Numbered from the stretch's first letter, positions 35,990 to 46,807 are shown. The stretch is DNA of 64,000 bases from Rubellimicrobium rubrum (GCF_006152115.1 NZ_VDFU01000003.1:124001-188000); one strand, 5' to 3'. Notes: a model not told the origin generated them from the sequence alone. Program-made: numbers and translations.

Positions 35990-36778
35990 TCAGTCCGGTT
36001 CCGCCTCGCCGTCCTGCGGCCCGGTCACGACGAGGCGGGTGCCCCAGTCCCGGCAACGCCGGTCGAGGTCGGGCGGCAAGGCCCGGTCGGTGACGAAGAC
36101 GTCGAGATCCGACAGAGAGCCCAGGCGCACCGGCGCGGTCCTCTGGAACTTGGAATGATCGGCCACGAGGATCCGCTGCCGCGACTGCGCGAGGATGGCT
36201 TGGTTCACCCCCACCTCCTGAAGGTCGAAGTCCAGAAGATCCCCGTCGCGGTCGAGCCCCGAGCAGCCGATGACCGCGAGGTCGAACTTGAACTGCCGGA
36301 TCGTCTGCACGGCCAGGGTGCCCACGATGCCGCCGTCCGACCGACGGATCGTGCCACCCGCCAGGATGATCTGGCAATCGGGGTTCGCGACCAGGATGTT
36401 GGCCACGTTCATGTTGTTGGTCACCACGAGGAGGTTGCGGTGGCGCAGCAACTCGCGCGCAACCGCCTCGGTGCTGGTGCCGATGGCCAGGAACAGCGCG
36501 GCGTCATGGGGGATGAGTGCGGCGCAGGCGCGCGCCATGGCGGCCTTGGCATCGCCCTGGAGGCGACGCCGCTCTCCGTAGCCGATGTTGCTCGTGCCCG
36601 AGGGCAGGACGGCCCCCCCATGGACCCGTTCGAGCTGCCCGGTCTGCGCCAGCTCCGCGAGGTCGCGCCGGATGGTCTGGAGCGTCACGTCGAAGTGCCG
36701 GGCCAGCCCTTCCACGGTCACCTTCCCCTCGCGCCGGGCTAGCTCGACGATCTCGGGGTGGCGGAGCGTTTGCGACAT
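35990..36778 (-). CDS. glpR: DeoR-family repressor GlpR
   Basis: A 262-residue repressor. The N-terminal DeoR-type helix-turn-helix reads TVEGLARHFDVTLQTIRRDL. The sugar-phosphate-binding domain includes AIGTSTEAVARELLRHRNLL, VVTNNMNVANILVANPDC, IILAGGTIRRSDGGIVGT and GCSGLDRDGDLLDFDLQEVG. A much longer open frame extends upstream but runs through glpD on the other strand, and ATG 36778 gives the normal length. It is divergent from glpD. In this family glycerol-3-phosphate releases the repressor from the operators between the two genes. Confidence 0.92.
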   Translation of the reverse strand: MSQTLRHPEIVELARREGKVTVEGLARHFDVTLQTIRRDLAELAQTGQLERVHGGAVLPSGTSNIGYGERRRLQGDAKAAMARACAALIPHDAALFLAIGTSTEAVARELLRHRNLLVVTNNMNVANILVANPDCQIILAGGTIRRSDGGIVGTLAVQTIRQFKFDLAVIGCSGLDRDGDLLDFDLQEVGVNQAILAQSRQRILVADHSKFQRTAPVRLGSLSDLDVFVTDRALPPDLDRRCRDWGTRLVVTGPQDGEAEPD

Positions 36779-36861
36779 CGTTCGTCCCGACGGGCCTGAG
36801 TGGAGTGGCAAGACTAGCACCTGCCGAATCTTCGCGCGAGCGCGGAAATCGCTGCATCGCA

Positions 36862-36931
36862 GCGCGCATGGATCAATAACGAACATCGGCGCGCATGAGC
36901 GTTGACGAAGCGCGCATGCCTCCGTTAGATT
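36862..36931 (+). promoter_or_regulatory. glpD promoter with three GCGCGCATG repeats (candidate GlpR operator)
   Basis: TTGACG (36902-36907), an 18-nt spacer and TAGATT (36926-36931) resemble a sigma-70 promoter ending about 28 nt before the glpD GTG. The nonamer GCGCGCATG occurs three times, at 36862, 36889 and 36910. The third lies inside the spacer between the two promoter boxes, so a repressor bound there would block transcription. Confidence 0.55.
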
Positions 36932-36958
36932 CGACACTGTTGGGAGAAGGGGACAAGG

Positions 36959-38584
36959 GTGACCGCGGAACGTTCGGACGTGACCTGCGACCTTCTCGTG
37001 ATTGGCGGGGGCGTGAACGGCTGCGGCATTGCGCGGGACGCTGCGGGGCGCGGTCTGCGGGTGGTGATCTGCGAAAAGGACGACCTCGCGCAGGCGACGT
37101 CCTCGGCCTCGACCAAGCTCTTCCACGGCGGGTTGCGCTATCTGGAGTTTCTTGAGGTTCGGCTCGTGCGCGAGTCGCTCATCGAGAGGGAGCGGCTCCT
37201 GCGCGCCATGCCCCACATCTCCTGGCCGCTGCGCTTCGTGCTGCCGCTCCATCCCGACATGCGCTTTGAAAGCAGCACGCCGGTGTCGCGGATGATGGGC
37301 CGAGCCATGCCCTGGATGAAGGGCCGCCGGCCCGATTGGCTGATCCGGCTGGGGCTGGGGCTCTACGACAACCTTGGCGGGCGCGAGATCCTGCCGGGGA
37401 CCCGGACGGTGGACCTGACCACCGATCCGGCCGGGCGACCGCTGAAACCGCGCTTCCGCCGCGCCTTCGAATACTCGGACTGCTGGGTGGAGGACTCGCG
37501 GCTCGTGGTGCTGAACGCGAAGGATGCGGAGGCCCGAGGGGCCACGGTTCTCACCCGCACACGTGTCGTGGCCGCCCATGTCGAGAATGGCCACTGGCTG
37601 GCCGAGACCGACGGGCCTGGGGGGGCGGGCACCATCCGCGCCCGCGCCGTCGTCAATGCCAGCGGCCCCTGGGCGGGCGAAGTGCTGAGCCGCGCGCTGG
37701 GCCTGCAAAGCCGTGACCGCATCCGGCTCGTGCGTGGGTCGCATATCGTCACGCGCAAGCTGTTCGACCACGACCGCTGCTACTTTTTCCAGGGGAGCGA
37801 CGGACGGATCATCTTCGCGATCCCCTACGAGACCGACTACACCCTGATCGGGACGACGGACGTCGAGCACCCGGACCCCTCCGTGCCGCCCGTCTGCACG
37901 CCGGAGGAGCAGGAGTACCTTTGCGCCTTCGCGTCGGAGTACTTCGCCAAGCCCGTAACACGCGACGACATCGTCTGGACCTATTCGGGCGTCCGGCCCC
38001 TGTACGACGAGGGCGCGCAGTCCGCGACGGCGGCCACGCGGGACTATACGCTCAAGCTCGACGCCGCGCCGGGCGCGCCGGTTTTGCATGTGTTCGGTGG
38101 CAAGATCACCACCTACCGCCGGCTGGCCGAGGCGGCGCTGGAGAAGATCGGCCCGGTGCTGGGCAACACGGGGAGGCCCTGGACTGCCGGCGTGCCGCTG
38201 CCCGGCGGCGACTTTGCGGTGGACGGCGTGGGCCGCCTTGTGGCCGAGTTGCGGGGGGCGCATCCGTTCCTGACCGATCGTTGGGCCCTGCGGCTGGTGC
38301 GCGCTTATGGCACCGAGGCGCGTGACGTCCTGGGCGGCGCCAAGGCGGCGGCCGATCTGGGCAAGGATTTCGGGGCAACGCTCACCGAGGCGGAAGTGCG
38401 CTGGCTCATGACGCGCGAATACGCGCGGACGGCCGACGACGTGCTCTGGCGGCGCAGCAAGCTGGGGCTCCGGCTGGATGCGGCGCGGGCGGAGCATCTG
38501 GACCAATGGATGCGTGCGGCGCAGGCCGGGGATGGCCAACGGCAGGATGCCACGCGTCCGGCGGTCTCCGGGGCACGAGGGTAA
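36959..38584 (+). CDS. glpD: FAD-dependent glycerol-3-phosphate dehydrogenase
   Basis: Membrane-associated enzyme oxidising glycerol-3-phosphate to dihydroxyacetone phosphate. It has 541 residues, starting with GTG at 36959 after GGGAGAAGGGG. The N-terminal FAD motif is DLLVIGGGVNGCGIARDAAG. SSASTKLFHGGLRYLEFLE, the substrate/FAD stretch VNASGPWAGEV and YTLIGTTDVEHPDPS follow, with a GKITTYRRLAEAAL motif near the end of the dehydrogenase core. It heads the glycerol operon glpD-glpSTPQUV and is divergent from its regulator glpR. Confidence 0.96.
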   Translation: MTAERSDVTCDLLVIGGGVNGCGIARDAAGRGLRVVICEKDDLAQATSSASTKLFHGGLRYLEFLEVRLVRESLIERERLLRAMPHISWPLRFVLPLHPDMRFESSTPVSRMMGRAMPWMKGRRPDWLIRLGLGLYDNLGGREILPGTRTVDLTTDPAGRPLKPRFRRAFEYSDCWVEDSRLVVLNAKDAEARGATVLTRTRVVAAHVENGHWLAETDGPGGAGTIRARAVVNASGPWAGEVLSRALGLQSRDRIRLVRGSHIVTRKLFDHDRCYFFQGSDGRIIFAIPYETDYTLIGTTDVEHPDPSVPPVCTPEEQEYLCAFASEYFAKPVTRDDIVWTYSGVRPLYDEGAQSATAATRDYTLKLDAAPGAPVLHVFGGKITTYRRLAEAALEKIGPVLGNTGRPWTAGVPLPGGDFAVDGVGRLVAELRGAHPFLTDRWALRLVRAYGTEARDVLGGAKAAADLGKDFGATLTEAEVRWLMTREYARTADDVLWRRSKLGLRLDAARAEHLDQWMRAAQAGDGQRQDATRPAVSGARG

Positions 38585-38594
38585 GGGGGCGGCG

Positions 38595-39683
38595 ATGACC
38601 TTGGAGTTGCGCGGCGTGTCCAAGACAGTGGGACGGCAGGTTCATGTGCATCCCACGAACCTCATGCTTCAGAAGGGGACGATGAACGTCCTGCTGGGGC
38701 CGACCCTGTCGGGAAAGACGACCCTGATGCGGCTCATGGCCGGGCTGGACGTACCGACGGCGGGCCGGGTGCTCTGGAACGGGCAGGATGTGACCGGGCT
38801 GCGCGTCCAGGACCGCGCGGTGGCGATGGTCTACCAGCAGTTTATCAACTACCCCTCGATGACGGTGTTCGAGAACATCGCCTCGCCCCTGCGCCTCCTG
38901 GGCCGCCCGCGCGGCGAGGTCGAGGATCGGGTCCGCCGGGCCGCCGCCCTCATGCGGCTCGAGCCCTACCTCCAGCGTCGGCCGCTGGAGTTGTCGGGCG
39001 GCCAGCAGCAGCGCTGCGCATTGGCCCGGGCGCTGGTCAAGGAAGCGGGACTGGTGCTCCTCGATGAGCCCCTGGCGAACCTGGATTACAAGCTGCGCGA
39101 GGAGTTGCGTGCCGAGATCCCCCGCATCTTCGAGGAAGCGGGATCGATCTTCGTCTATGCCACAACCGAGCCGGAGGAGGCGCTACTGCTGGGCGGCAAC
39201 ACGGCGACGCTTTGGGAAGGGCGGGTGACGCAGTTCGGCCCGACACCCGACGTGTACCGCAATCCGGTAGATGCGACCACGGCGCGGGTGTTCTCGGACC
39301 CTCCGATGAACTTCCTCCGCGTGGCTAAGCGGCTGGCGCAGATCCAGTTCGGGGCGGGGCAGGGCATCCCTGCCGTCGGGTCCTTGGCCGCGCTGCCCGA
39401 GGGCGTCTATGTCGCGGGCTTCCGGGCGAACCACGTCGGTCTCGACCGGCCCACGGGCGAGGCGCTGGAGTTCCGGGCCACGGTCCTGGGCTCCGAGATC
39501 ACGGGCTCGGAAACCTTTGTTCACCTCGACCATGATGGCGTCCGCTGGGTGGGGCTGGTGCCGGGGGTGCGGGATCTTGCTCCGGGGATGCCGGCCACGG
39601 TTTGGGTCAACCCCGCGCATGTCTTCGTTTTCGGCGAAGATGGCCGCCTCGTGACCTCTTCCGCAACCTCCATGGCGGCGTGA
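38595..39683 (+). CDS. glpS: glycerol ABC importer ATPase GlpS
   Basis: A 362-residue ATPase of the CUT1/MalK type. Walker A is GPTLSGKTTLMRL, Q-loop MVYQQFINYPSMTVFENI, signature LSGGQQQRCALARALV and Walker B LVLLDEPLANLD. At the switch-loop position it reads YATTEPEEAL where the family has Y-x-T-H-D, so the catalytic His is replaced. A C-terminal TOBE-like regulatory domain follows. It probably forms a heterodimer with GlpT, whose motif losses are complementary. It starts 10 nt after glpD and ends 4 nt before glpT. Confidence 0.92.
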   Translation: MTLELRGVSKTVGRQVHVHPTNLMLQKGTMNVLLGPTLSGKTTLMRLMAGLDVPTAGRVLWNGQDVTGLRVQDRAVAMVYQQFINYPSMTVFENIASPLRLLGRPRGEVEDRVRRAAALMRLEPYLQRRPLELSGGQQQRCALARALVKEAGLVLLDEPLANLDYKLREELRAEIPRIFEEAGSIFVYATTEPEEALLLGGNTATLWEGRVTQFGPTPDVYRNPVDATTARVFSDPPMNFLRVAKRLAQIQFGAGQGIPAVGSLAALPEGVYVAGFRANHVGLDRPTGEALEFRATVLGSEITGSETFVHLDHDGVRWVGLVPGVRDLAPGMPATVWVNPAHVFVFGEDGRLVTSSATSMAA

Positions 39684-39687
39684 CCCG

Positions 39688-40763
39688 ATGGCTCAGATCA
39701 CCCTCCAGAATCTGGCGCATTCCTACCTGCCCAACCCCAAGGGCGAGGATGACTACGCTCTCAAGCAGCTCGACCATGATTGGACCGACGGGGAGGCTTA
39801 TGCGCTTCTTGGCGGGTCGGGCTGCGGAAAGACGACGCTTCTCAACATCATCTCGGGACTGATCCGGCCGTCGCGCGGGCGCATCCTGTTCGACGGGCGC
39901 GACGTGACCGACGCGCCGACCGCGCAACGCAACATCGCACAGGTGTTCCAGTTTCCGGTCGTCTACGACACGCTGACCGTGCGCGACAACCTGGCCTTCC
40001 CCCTGCGGAACCGGGGCTTGCCTGCGGCGCAGGTGGCCCAACGGGTGCAGGCCGTGGCGCGGATGCTGGGACTGGAGGAGATGCTGCCCCGACGCGCGCG
40101 GGGGCTTACGGCGGACGCCAAGCAGAAGATCTCCCTCGGGCGCGGCATGGTGCGGCAGGACGTCAACGCGATCCTGTTCGACGAGCCGCTGACCGTCATC
40201 GACCCCCACATGAAATGGGAACTGCGGACCCAGCTCAAGGCGCTGCACCGCGAGTTCGGGCACACGATGATCTATGTGACCCACGACCAGACCGAGGCGC
40301 TGACCTTTGCGAGCCGCGTCGTCGTCATGCACGAAGGGCGCGTGGTCCAGATCGGCACCCCGCAGGAGCTGTTCGAGAGGCCCGCCCACACCTTTGTCGG
40401 CTACTTCATCGGCTCGCCGGGCATGAATCTGCTGCCCGCGCGGGTTGAGGGCGACCGCGCGCATATCGACGAGAGCGGCACCATCGCCCTCGGGCGTGGC
40501 TACGGCGGCCTTGGCGGGCGGATCGAGATCGGCGTACGGCCCGAATTCGCACGGCTCTCGGCCCATGAGGGCCTGCCTGTGGTCATCCGGCGGATCGAGG
40601 ACGTGGGTCGTCACCGGATCGTCCGAGCCGATCTGGGCGGGCGCCCCATCAACATCGTCGCGAGCGAGGATGAGCCCATCGGCCCCGACATGACGCGGGT
40701 GGTCTTCGACCCGGCCCATGTGGGCGTCTATGCCGATGGCTGGCGCGTGGAGGGCAGCCCCAG

Positions 40764-40767
<4 letters not shown>
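39688..40767 (+). CDS. glpT: glycerol ABC importer ATPase GlpT
   Basis: A 359-residue MalK-type ATPase. Walker A is GGSGCGKTTLLN, Walker B is AILFDEPLTVID, and the switch His is present in YVTHDQTEALT. The signature motif LSGGQ is replaced by LTADAKQKISLGRG. A C-terminal TOBE-like domain (about 240-359) follows. This pairs naturally with GlpS, which keeps LSGGQ but lacks the switch His. Its stop overlaps the glpP start (40764-40767, ATGA). The name follows the Rhizobium glycerol importer and is not the E. coli glycerol-3-phosphate antiporter GlpT. Confidence 0.92.
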
Positions 40768-41635
<868 letters not shown>

Positions 41636-41639
<4 letters not shown>

Positions 41640-42502
41640 CCGAAACGCTCGCCTCTCCCGTCGCGGCAGCCCCCGTGAGGGCCGTCCGCGTGCGCCCGGA
41701 ACGGTCGGTGGCCAGCGCGGTGGTCCTGACGCTCTACATTCTTTTCCTGCTCCTGCCGATCTACTGGCTCGTGAACATGAGCCTGAAGACCAACAGCGAG
41801 ATCCTGGGCGGCTTCTCGCTCTGGCCACGGAACCCGACGCTGGCGAACTACCTGACGATCCTGACGGACCCGTCCTGGTACATGGGTTATGTGAACAGCC
41901 TGATCTACGTCCTGCTGAACACCGTGATCTCGGTGACGGTGGCGCTGCCGGCGGCCTACGCCTTTTCGCGCTACTCGTTCCTGGGCGACAAGCACCTGTT
42001 CTTCTGGCTGCTCACGAACCGGATGGCCCCGCCTGCCGTCTTCGCGCTGCCGTTCTTCCAGCTTTATTCCGCGGTCGGCCTTTTCGACACGCATATCGCA
42101 GTCGCCTTGGCACACTGCCTCTTCAACGTGCCGCTGGCGGTGTGGATCCTCGAAGGCTTCATGCGCGGCGTCCCGCGCGAGATCGACGAGACCGCCTACA
42201 TCGACGGCTACTCCTTCCCGCGGTTCTTCGCCCGCATCTTCATGCCCCTGATCGCGTCGGGGATCGGCGTCGCGGCGTTCTTCTGCTTCATGTTCTCCTG
42301 GGTGGAGCTGCTGCTGTCCCGCACGCTCACCTCGACCGAGGCCAAGCCCATCGCGGCCACCATGACGCGCACCGTCTCGGCCTCGGGCCTCGACTGGGGG
42401 GTGCTGGCGGCGGCGGGCGTCCTGACCATCATCCCCGGGGCGCTCGTGATCTGGTTCGTGCGCAACTACATCGCCAAGGGCTTTGCCCTGGGGAGGGTGT
42501 GA
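41636..42502 (+). CDS. glpQ: glycerol ABC importer permease GlpQ
   Basis: A 288-residue permease of the MalG/UgpE type. Six helices are predicted, with the coupling loop FMRGVPREIDETAYIDGYSF and the following FPRFFARIFMPLIASGIGVA. It overlaps glpP by four bases at its start and ends one base into the next ATG (42500-42502). In Rhizobium glpQ denotes the second permease of the glycerol transporter. It is unrelated to the glycerophosphodiesterase of the same name. Confidence 0.92.
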
Positions 42503-42978
42503 TGAGCGACGCAGCACGCGATCCGCGAACGGCGTCGGGCCTGATCGCCCCGGTGGACGAACATGCGACCGCGCCGGCGCGCCCGGCCCGGGTCGGCGTC
42601 CTGACCGCGATCATCGTCGCGGTGATGGGGGGGCTTCTGGCCCTCCTGTTCCAGGCCGCGCCGCGCACCGACGAGGGGGTCGCCTGGGGCGACCCGATGG
42701 TGCCCGGCGGCTGGATGGCCTGGACGCTGGCGACGGCGTTGTTCTTCTGGGTGATCGCCGCGCTGATCCTGTCGATGCTGGTCCTCGCCATCCGCTACCC
42801 GGAGACGCCGCGCGTAGGCATCCTGCGGATCGAGACGACGCGGGGCGACCGCCTGTTCATCACGCTCCTGGGCTCGGCCTTCATCAACCTGGCCTGGCTG
42901 GGGTTCGTGGGGCAGGCCCAATGGGGGGCGCTGGTGGTTTGCCTGATCTATGCCGCAGCGGTCTTCCGCTGGGCCTGA
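42502..42978 (+). CDS. glpU: small integral membrane protein GlpU (DUF2160)
   Basis: A 158-residue protein with three predicted transmembrane helices: about 31-50, 76-98 and 121-155 (the last region possibly two). It contains GGWMAWTLATALFFWVIAA and RGDRLFITLLGSAFINLAWL. It matches the DUF2160 family, which is always found between the permeases and the binding protein of alphaproteobacterial glycerol importers. A small membrane subunit is unusual for a CUT1-type importer and its function is not known. Its ATG overlaps the glpQ stop. Confidence 0.88.
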   Translation: MSDAARDPRTASGLIAPVDEHATAPARPARVGVLTAIIVAVMGGLLALLFQAAPRTDEGVAWGDPMVPGGWMAWTLATALFFWVIAALILSMLVLAIRYPETPRVGILRIETTRGDRLFITLLGSAFINLAWLGFVGQAQWGALVVCLIYAAAVFRWA

Positions 42979-42986
42979 CGAGGTTC

Positions 42987-43022
42987 CGGGACGGGCCGCA
43001 CCGGAGGATGCGGCCGATCCCG
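42987..43022 (+). promoter_or_regulatory. intercistronic hairpin before glpV
   Basis: CGGGA (42987-42991) pairs with TCCCG (43018-43022), and GGCCGCA (42994-43000) pairs with TGCGGCC (43009-43015). A two-nt internal loop on each side separates the two stems, and the apical loop is 8 nt. It lies in the 80-nt gap before the binding-protein gene. Such hairpins often stabilise mRNA and raise binding-protein levels. Confidence 0.5.
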
Positions 43023-43058
43023 ACAAACGGAACAACAAGGAAACAGGGAGGAAGAACA

Positions 43059-44795
43059 ATGAACCTGACGTTGAAGTCCACCACGGCGCTTGCCTTGGCG
43101 CTGTCGGTCCTGGGGGCGACCACCGCCCGGGCCGACATGGAGGCCGCGCGCCAGTTCCTCGACGAGACGATCCAGCGATCGGCGCTGACCCGCGAGGAGC
43201 AGGAAGCCGAGATGCAGTGGTTCGTGGATGCCGCCCAGCCCTTCCAGGGCATGGAGATCAAGGTCGTCTCCGAGACGATCCCGGTCCACGAATATGAATC
43301 GCAGGTCCTCGCCCCGGCCTTCACGGCGATCACCGGCATCACCGTCACCCACGACCTCATCGGCGAGGGGGACGTGGTCGAGCGTCTGCAAACCCAGATG
43401 CAGTCGGGCGAGAACATCTACGACGCCTATGTGAACGACTCGGACCTGATCGGCACCCACTGGCGCTACCAGCAGGCCCGGTCGCTGACCGACTGGATGG
43501 CGGGGGAGGGGGCCTCGGTCACGTCGCCCACGCTGAACCTCGACGACTTCATCGGGATCCAGTTCACGACCGGCCCGGACGGAGAGCTGTACCAGCTTCC
43601 CGACCAGCAGTTCGCGAACCTGTACTGGTTCCGCTACGACTGGTTCAACGACGAAAAGAACATGGCCGACTTCGAGGCCGAGTACGGCTATCCGCTGGGC
43701 GTGCCGGTCAACTGGGCCGCCTACGAGGACATCGCCAAGTTCTTCACCGGCCGCGACCTGTCGCACATGGGCGTCGAGGGCGAGGTCTTCGGCCACATGG
43801 ACTACGGCAAGAAGGACCCGAGCCTCGGCTGGCGGTTCACCGACGCCTGGATGTCGATGGCCGGCATGGGCGACGTGGGCGAGCCCAACGGCCTGCCCGT
43901 GGACGAATGGGGCATCCGCGTCAACGAGAACTCGCAGCCGGTGGGCTCCTGCGTGGCGCGGGGCGGGGCGACCAACGACGCCGCCGCCGTCTATGCCATC
44001 GAGAAATATGTCGAATGGCTGGGCGCCTATGCCCCTCCGGCCGCCGCTGGCATGACCTTCTCCGAGTCCGGGCCCATCCCGGCCCAGGGGCAGGTCGCGC
44101 AGCAGATGTTCATGTACACCACCTTCGTGCCCTCGCTTGTGGAGCCCGGCATCCCGGTCATGAACGAGGACGGCACCCCGCGTTGGCGCCTCGCCCCATC
44201 GCCCCACGGCGCCTACTGGCAGGACGGCATGAAGGTCGGCTACCAGGACGTGGGAAGCTGGACGATCATGGAGTCCACCCCGGTGGATCGTGCGCAGGCC
44301 GCTTGGCTTTACGCGCAGTTCGTGACCTCCATGACCGTGGACGTGGAAAAGGCCCATGCCGGCCTGACCTTCATCCGTGAATCCACCATCCAGCACGAAA
44401 GCTTCACCGAACGCGCCCCGCTTTTGGGTGGCCTCGTGGAGTTCTACCGTTCGCCCGACCGCGTCCGCTGGTCGCCCACGGGCACCAACATCCCCGACTA
44501 TCCGCGCCTGGCGCAGCTCTGGTGGCAGAACATCGGTGATGCTTCCTCGGGGGCGAAGACCGCTCAGGAAGCGCTCGACGCGCTGTGCGAGCAGCAGGAA
44601 GAGGTGCTGGCGCGGCTTGAACGCTCGGGCGTTCAGGGCGAGCTCGGCCCCGTCCTGGGTGAGGAGCAGGACCCGCAGACCTGGATCGACGAGCCGGGCG
44701 CCCCGGTGGCCGAACTCGCGGACGAGCGCGGCAACCCCGAGACGGTCAACTACGACGAGCTGATCCAGTCCTGGCAGGCCGCTCCGGCGCAGTGA
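43059..44795 (+). CDS. glpV: glycerol-binding periplasmic protein GlpV
   Basis: A 578-residue high-affinity binding protein, long for the family, as is typical of alphaproteobacterial GlpV. The signal peptide ends at ARA (residues 23-25) before DMEAARQFLDE. The CUT1-type solute-binding fold includes LAPAFTAITGITVTHDLIGE and SGENIYDAYVNDSDLIG. Aromatic stretches such as LYWFRYDWFNDEKN may line the ligand site. The Shine-Dalgarno AGGGAGGA lies before ATG 43059. This is the last gene of the operon, followed by a terminator. Confidence 0.94.
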   Translation: MNLTLKSTTALALALSVLGATTARADMEAARQFLDETIQRSALTREEQEAEMQWFVDAAQPFQGMEIKVVSETIPVHEYESQVLAPAFTAITGITVTHDLIGEGDVVERLQTQMQSGENIYDAYVNDSDLIGTHWRYQQARSLTDWMAGEGASVTSPTLNLDDFIGIQFTTGPDGELYQLPDQQFANLYWFRYDWFNDEKNMADFEAEYGYPLGVPVNWAAYEDIAKFFTGRDLSHMGVEGEVFGHMDYGKKDPSLGWRFTDAWMSMAGMGDVGEPNGLPVDEWGIRVNENSQPVGSCVARGGATNDAAAVYAIEKYVEWLGAYAPPAAAGMTFSESGPIPAQGQVAQQMFMYTTFVPSLVEPGIPVMNEDGTPRWRLAPSPHGAYWQDGMKVGYQDVGSWTIMESTPVDRAQAAWLYAQFVTSMTVDVEKAHAGLTFIRESTIQHESFTERAPLLGGLVEFYRSPDRVRWSPTGTNIPDYPRLAQLWWQNIGDASSGAKTAQEALDALCEQQEEVLARLERSGVQGELGPVLGEEQDPQTWIDEPGAPVAELADERGNPETVNYDELIQSWQAAPAQ

Positions 44796-44840
44796 TCCAA
44801 CACGGGCCGAGACCTGCCCGACAGGCCCCGGCCGATCATT

Positions 44841-44870
44841 GGCCCCGCGTCCATGGCGCGGGGCCTTTAT
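44841..44870 (+). terminator. Rho-independent terminator of the glycerol operon
   Basis: GGCCCCGCG (44841-44849) and CGCGGGGCC (44857-44865) form a perfect 9-bp stem with a 7-nt loop. It is followed by TTTAT, about 45 nt after the glpV stop. Confidence 0.85.
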
Positions 44871-45136
44871 CATTCGCGCATCTGCCCAAAGGGATTGTAT
44901 CGATACCTCCAGTCTGACCGGACCCATCTCGCGGCCCTGCAATGGCCCAGGTCCAGCTTGGAGCGGACGGCTGACTCTGTGGGCGTTGACCCATATTCCT
45001 GCGTAAACATAGTCAATTTCCCGGATTGGTTCCTGGAACTGCCAGTCGTGAGCAGTTTGTTAACCATGGTGGACCAAGGGTGGCGGCGAGTTGCCGTGGT
45101 GGCAGCCCAAGTCAAGTTGCTGCGCGAAAGTGGAAC
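44871..45136. other. upstream region of the MCP gene
   Basis: A non-coding gap of about 265 bp between the glp terminator and the chemoreceptor gene. TTAACCAT at 45060-45067, about 70 nt before the start, matches the alternative CtrA half-site described in Caulobacter. Nothing else was identified. Confidence 0.35.
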
Positions 45137-46807
45137 ATGCGTCTCACCCTCAAACTCAAGCTGACCGTTGTCTTCGCCGCCGTGATTCTGTCGGCAGGTG
45201 GCGGCATGGGCCTCGCGCTCACGGATTTGGCTGCCCTGAACGGGCGCGTGTCCAGCCTTGCGTCCATCAATGCCGAAAGCCTTCGTCTGGCCGGGGCGAT
45301 CAAGGCCGACGTGATCACCATACAGCGCGACCTTCGGGACATCATCCTGTCCGACGACATGGCGACCATCGCAGCGCTTCGGGACGAGATCACGGGCTTG
45401 CGCGAACATGTGGACCTTGCAAAGGCGCAACTTACCGAACTCAGCGCTCAGGAAGGAAACACAGGTCTCGACCGGTTCGCTGAACTCACCGTGCAGCTTC
45501 GGACGGTCAACAACGAGGTGGCCCGCCTCGCGCTTCTGGGGACGCCGGAAGGGGACGACCAGGCGTTCCGCCTGCTGGCCAGCCAAGGCCTCGCTATCTG
45601 GGCGCAGATGGAGGCTAACCTCAATGAGATGGTGCAGGCCGAGCATGAGCACATGGCCGAGGCCGCCGCGGAGTCGGGGGAGCTTTACGCCATAGCCCGC
45701 GACCTCCTGATCGCGCTGGCCTTGGGCAGCGTCCTGATCGGTGCGCTGGGTGCGTCCTGGGTCATCCGGGCCATCTCGCGCGGGATGAAGCGCGGTGTCG
45801 ATCTGGCTGGCCGGGTGGCGAATGGCGATCTCACCGAACTGGCCGAGATCCATGGCAACGATGAGATCACCGATCTTCTCGGACGTCTCAACGGTATGAT
45901 CCTTAAGCTGCGCGAGGTCGTGGGGGGTGCGTCGGTCGGTGCGCGCAACGTCGCTACCGGCGCGACCGAGATGGCGGCCACCGCGCAGCAGCTGAGCCAG
46001 GGCGCGACCGAGCAGGCCGCTGCGACCGAGGAAGCCTCGGCCTCCGTCGAGCAGATGGCGGCCAACATCAAGCAGACGGCCCAGAACGCCACCGAAACGG
46101 AAACCATCGCCACCACCTCGGCCGACAGCGCGCGCCGGGTAGGCGAGAACGCCGCCCAGTCGATCCGCGCCATGAAGACGGTGGCCGAGCAGATCCTGGT
46201 CATCCAGGAGATTGCCCGCCAGACCGACCTGCTGGCGCTCAACGCCGCCGTGGAGGCCGCGCGGGCCGGGGAGCACGGGCGGGGCTTCGCCGTGGTGGCG
46301 TCCGAGGTCAGGAAACTGGCAGAGCGCAGCCAGGCCGCCGCGTCACAGGTGAGCCGCCTGTCAGCCGAAACCTCGATCACGGCGGAAGGCACCGGCCAGA
46401 GCCTTGAGCGGCTGGTTCCCGAGATCGCGCGCACGGCCGAACTCGTGGGCCAGATCGGCGGCGCGAACCGCGAGCTGGCCACCGGTGCCGCGCAAGTCAC
46501 CCTGGCCATCGAGCAGCTGAACGAGGTCACGCAGCAGAACACCGCCGCCTCCGAGCAGGTGGCCACGACCGCCGAGGAACTGGCTGCCCAAGCCGAGATG
46601 CTGCGGTCGGCCATCGCGTTCTTCCGCATTGGCGGGATCGAGGTCGCGCCTGCCGCGCCCCTGGCTCTCCCTCAGGGCAAGGCTGCCGCGGCCCCCCGAT
46701 CGGCCCGGTCGTCCGGGTTTGCCTTCGATCTGGAGACGGGCGAGGACGAACTCGATGCGGGCTTCGTCCGGAGCCCGGCGCGCGGCTCGTCCGCCAGGGC
46801 CGCCTGA
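45137..46807 (+). CDS. methyl-accepting chemotaxis protein
   Basis: A 556-residue receptor. A transmembrane helix (residues about 7-30), a periplasmic four-helix-type ligand domain, and a second helix (about 192-212) precede the HAMP segment ([20 protein letters not shown]). The long cytoplasmic coiled coil has the conserved signalling tip [20 protein letters not shown] and [18 protein letters not shown]. It signals through CheW/CheA, which are not in the window. The C-terminal tail is Ala/Ser/Arg-rich without an obvious CheR pentapeptide. ATG 45137 gives the normal N-terminus. Confidence 0.93.
   Translation: MRLTLKLKLTVVFAAVILSAGGGMGLALTDLAALNGRVSSLASINAESLRLAGAIKADVITIQRDLRDIILSDDMATIAALRDEITGLREHVDLAKAQLTELSAQEGNTGLDRFAELTVQLRTVNNEVARLALLGTPEGDDQAFRLLASQGLAIWAQMEANLNEMVQAEHEHMAEAAAESGELYAIARDLLIALALGSVLIGALGASWVIRAISRGMKRGVDLAGRVANGDLTELAEIHGNDEITDLLGRLNGMILKLREVVGGASVGARNVATGATEMAATAQQLSQGATEQAAATEEASASVEQMAANIKQTAQNATETETIATTSADSARRVGENAAQSIRAMKTVAEQILVIQEIARQTDLLALNAAVEAARAGEHGRGFAVVASEVRKLAERSQAAASQVSRLSAETSITAEGTGQSLERLVPEIARTAELVGQIGGANRELATGAAQVTLAIEQLNEVTQQNTAASEQVATTAEELAAQAEMLRSAIAFFRIGGIEVAPAAPLALPQGKAAAAPRSARSSGFAFDLETGEDELDAGFVRSPARGSSARAA

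Noticed and set aside
35990-38623. 877-codon open frame extending glpR upstream
   Set aside because: The extra codons are antisense to glpD, lack any domain, and the DeoR family length fits the start at 36778.
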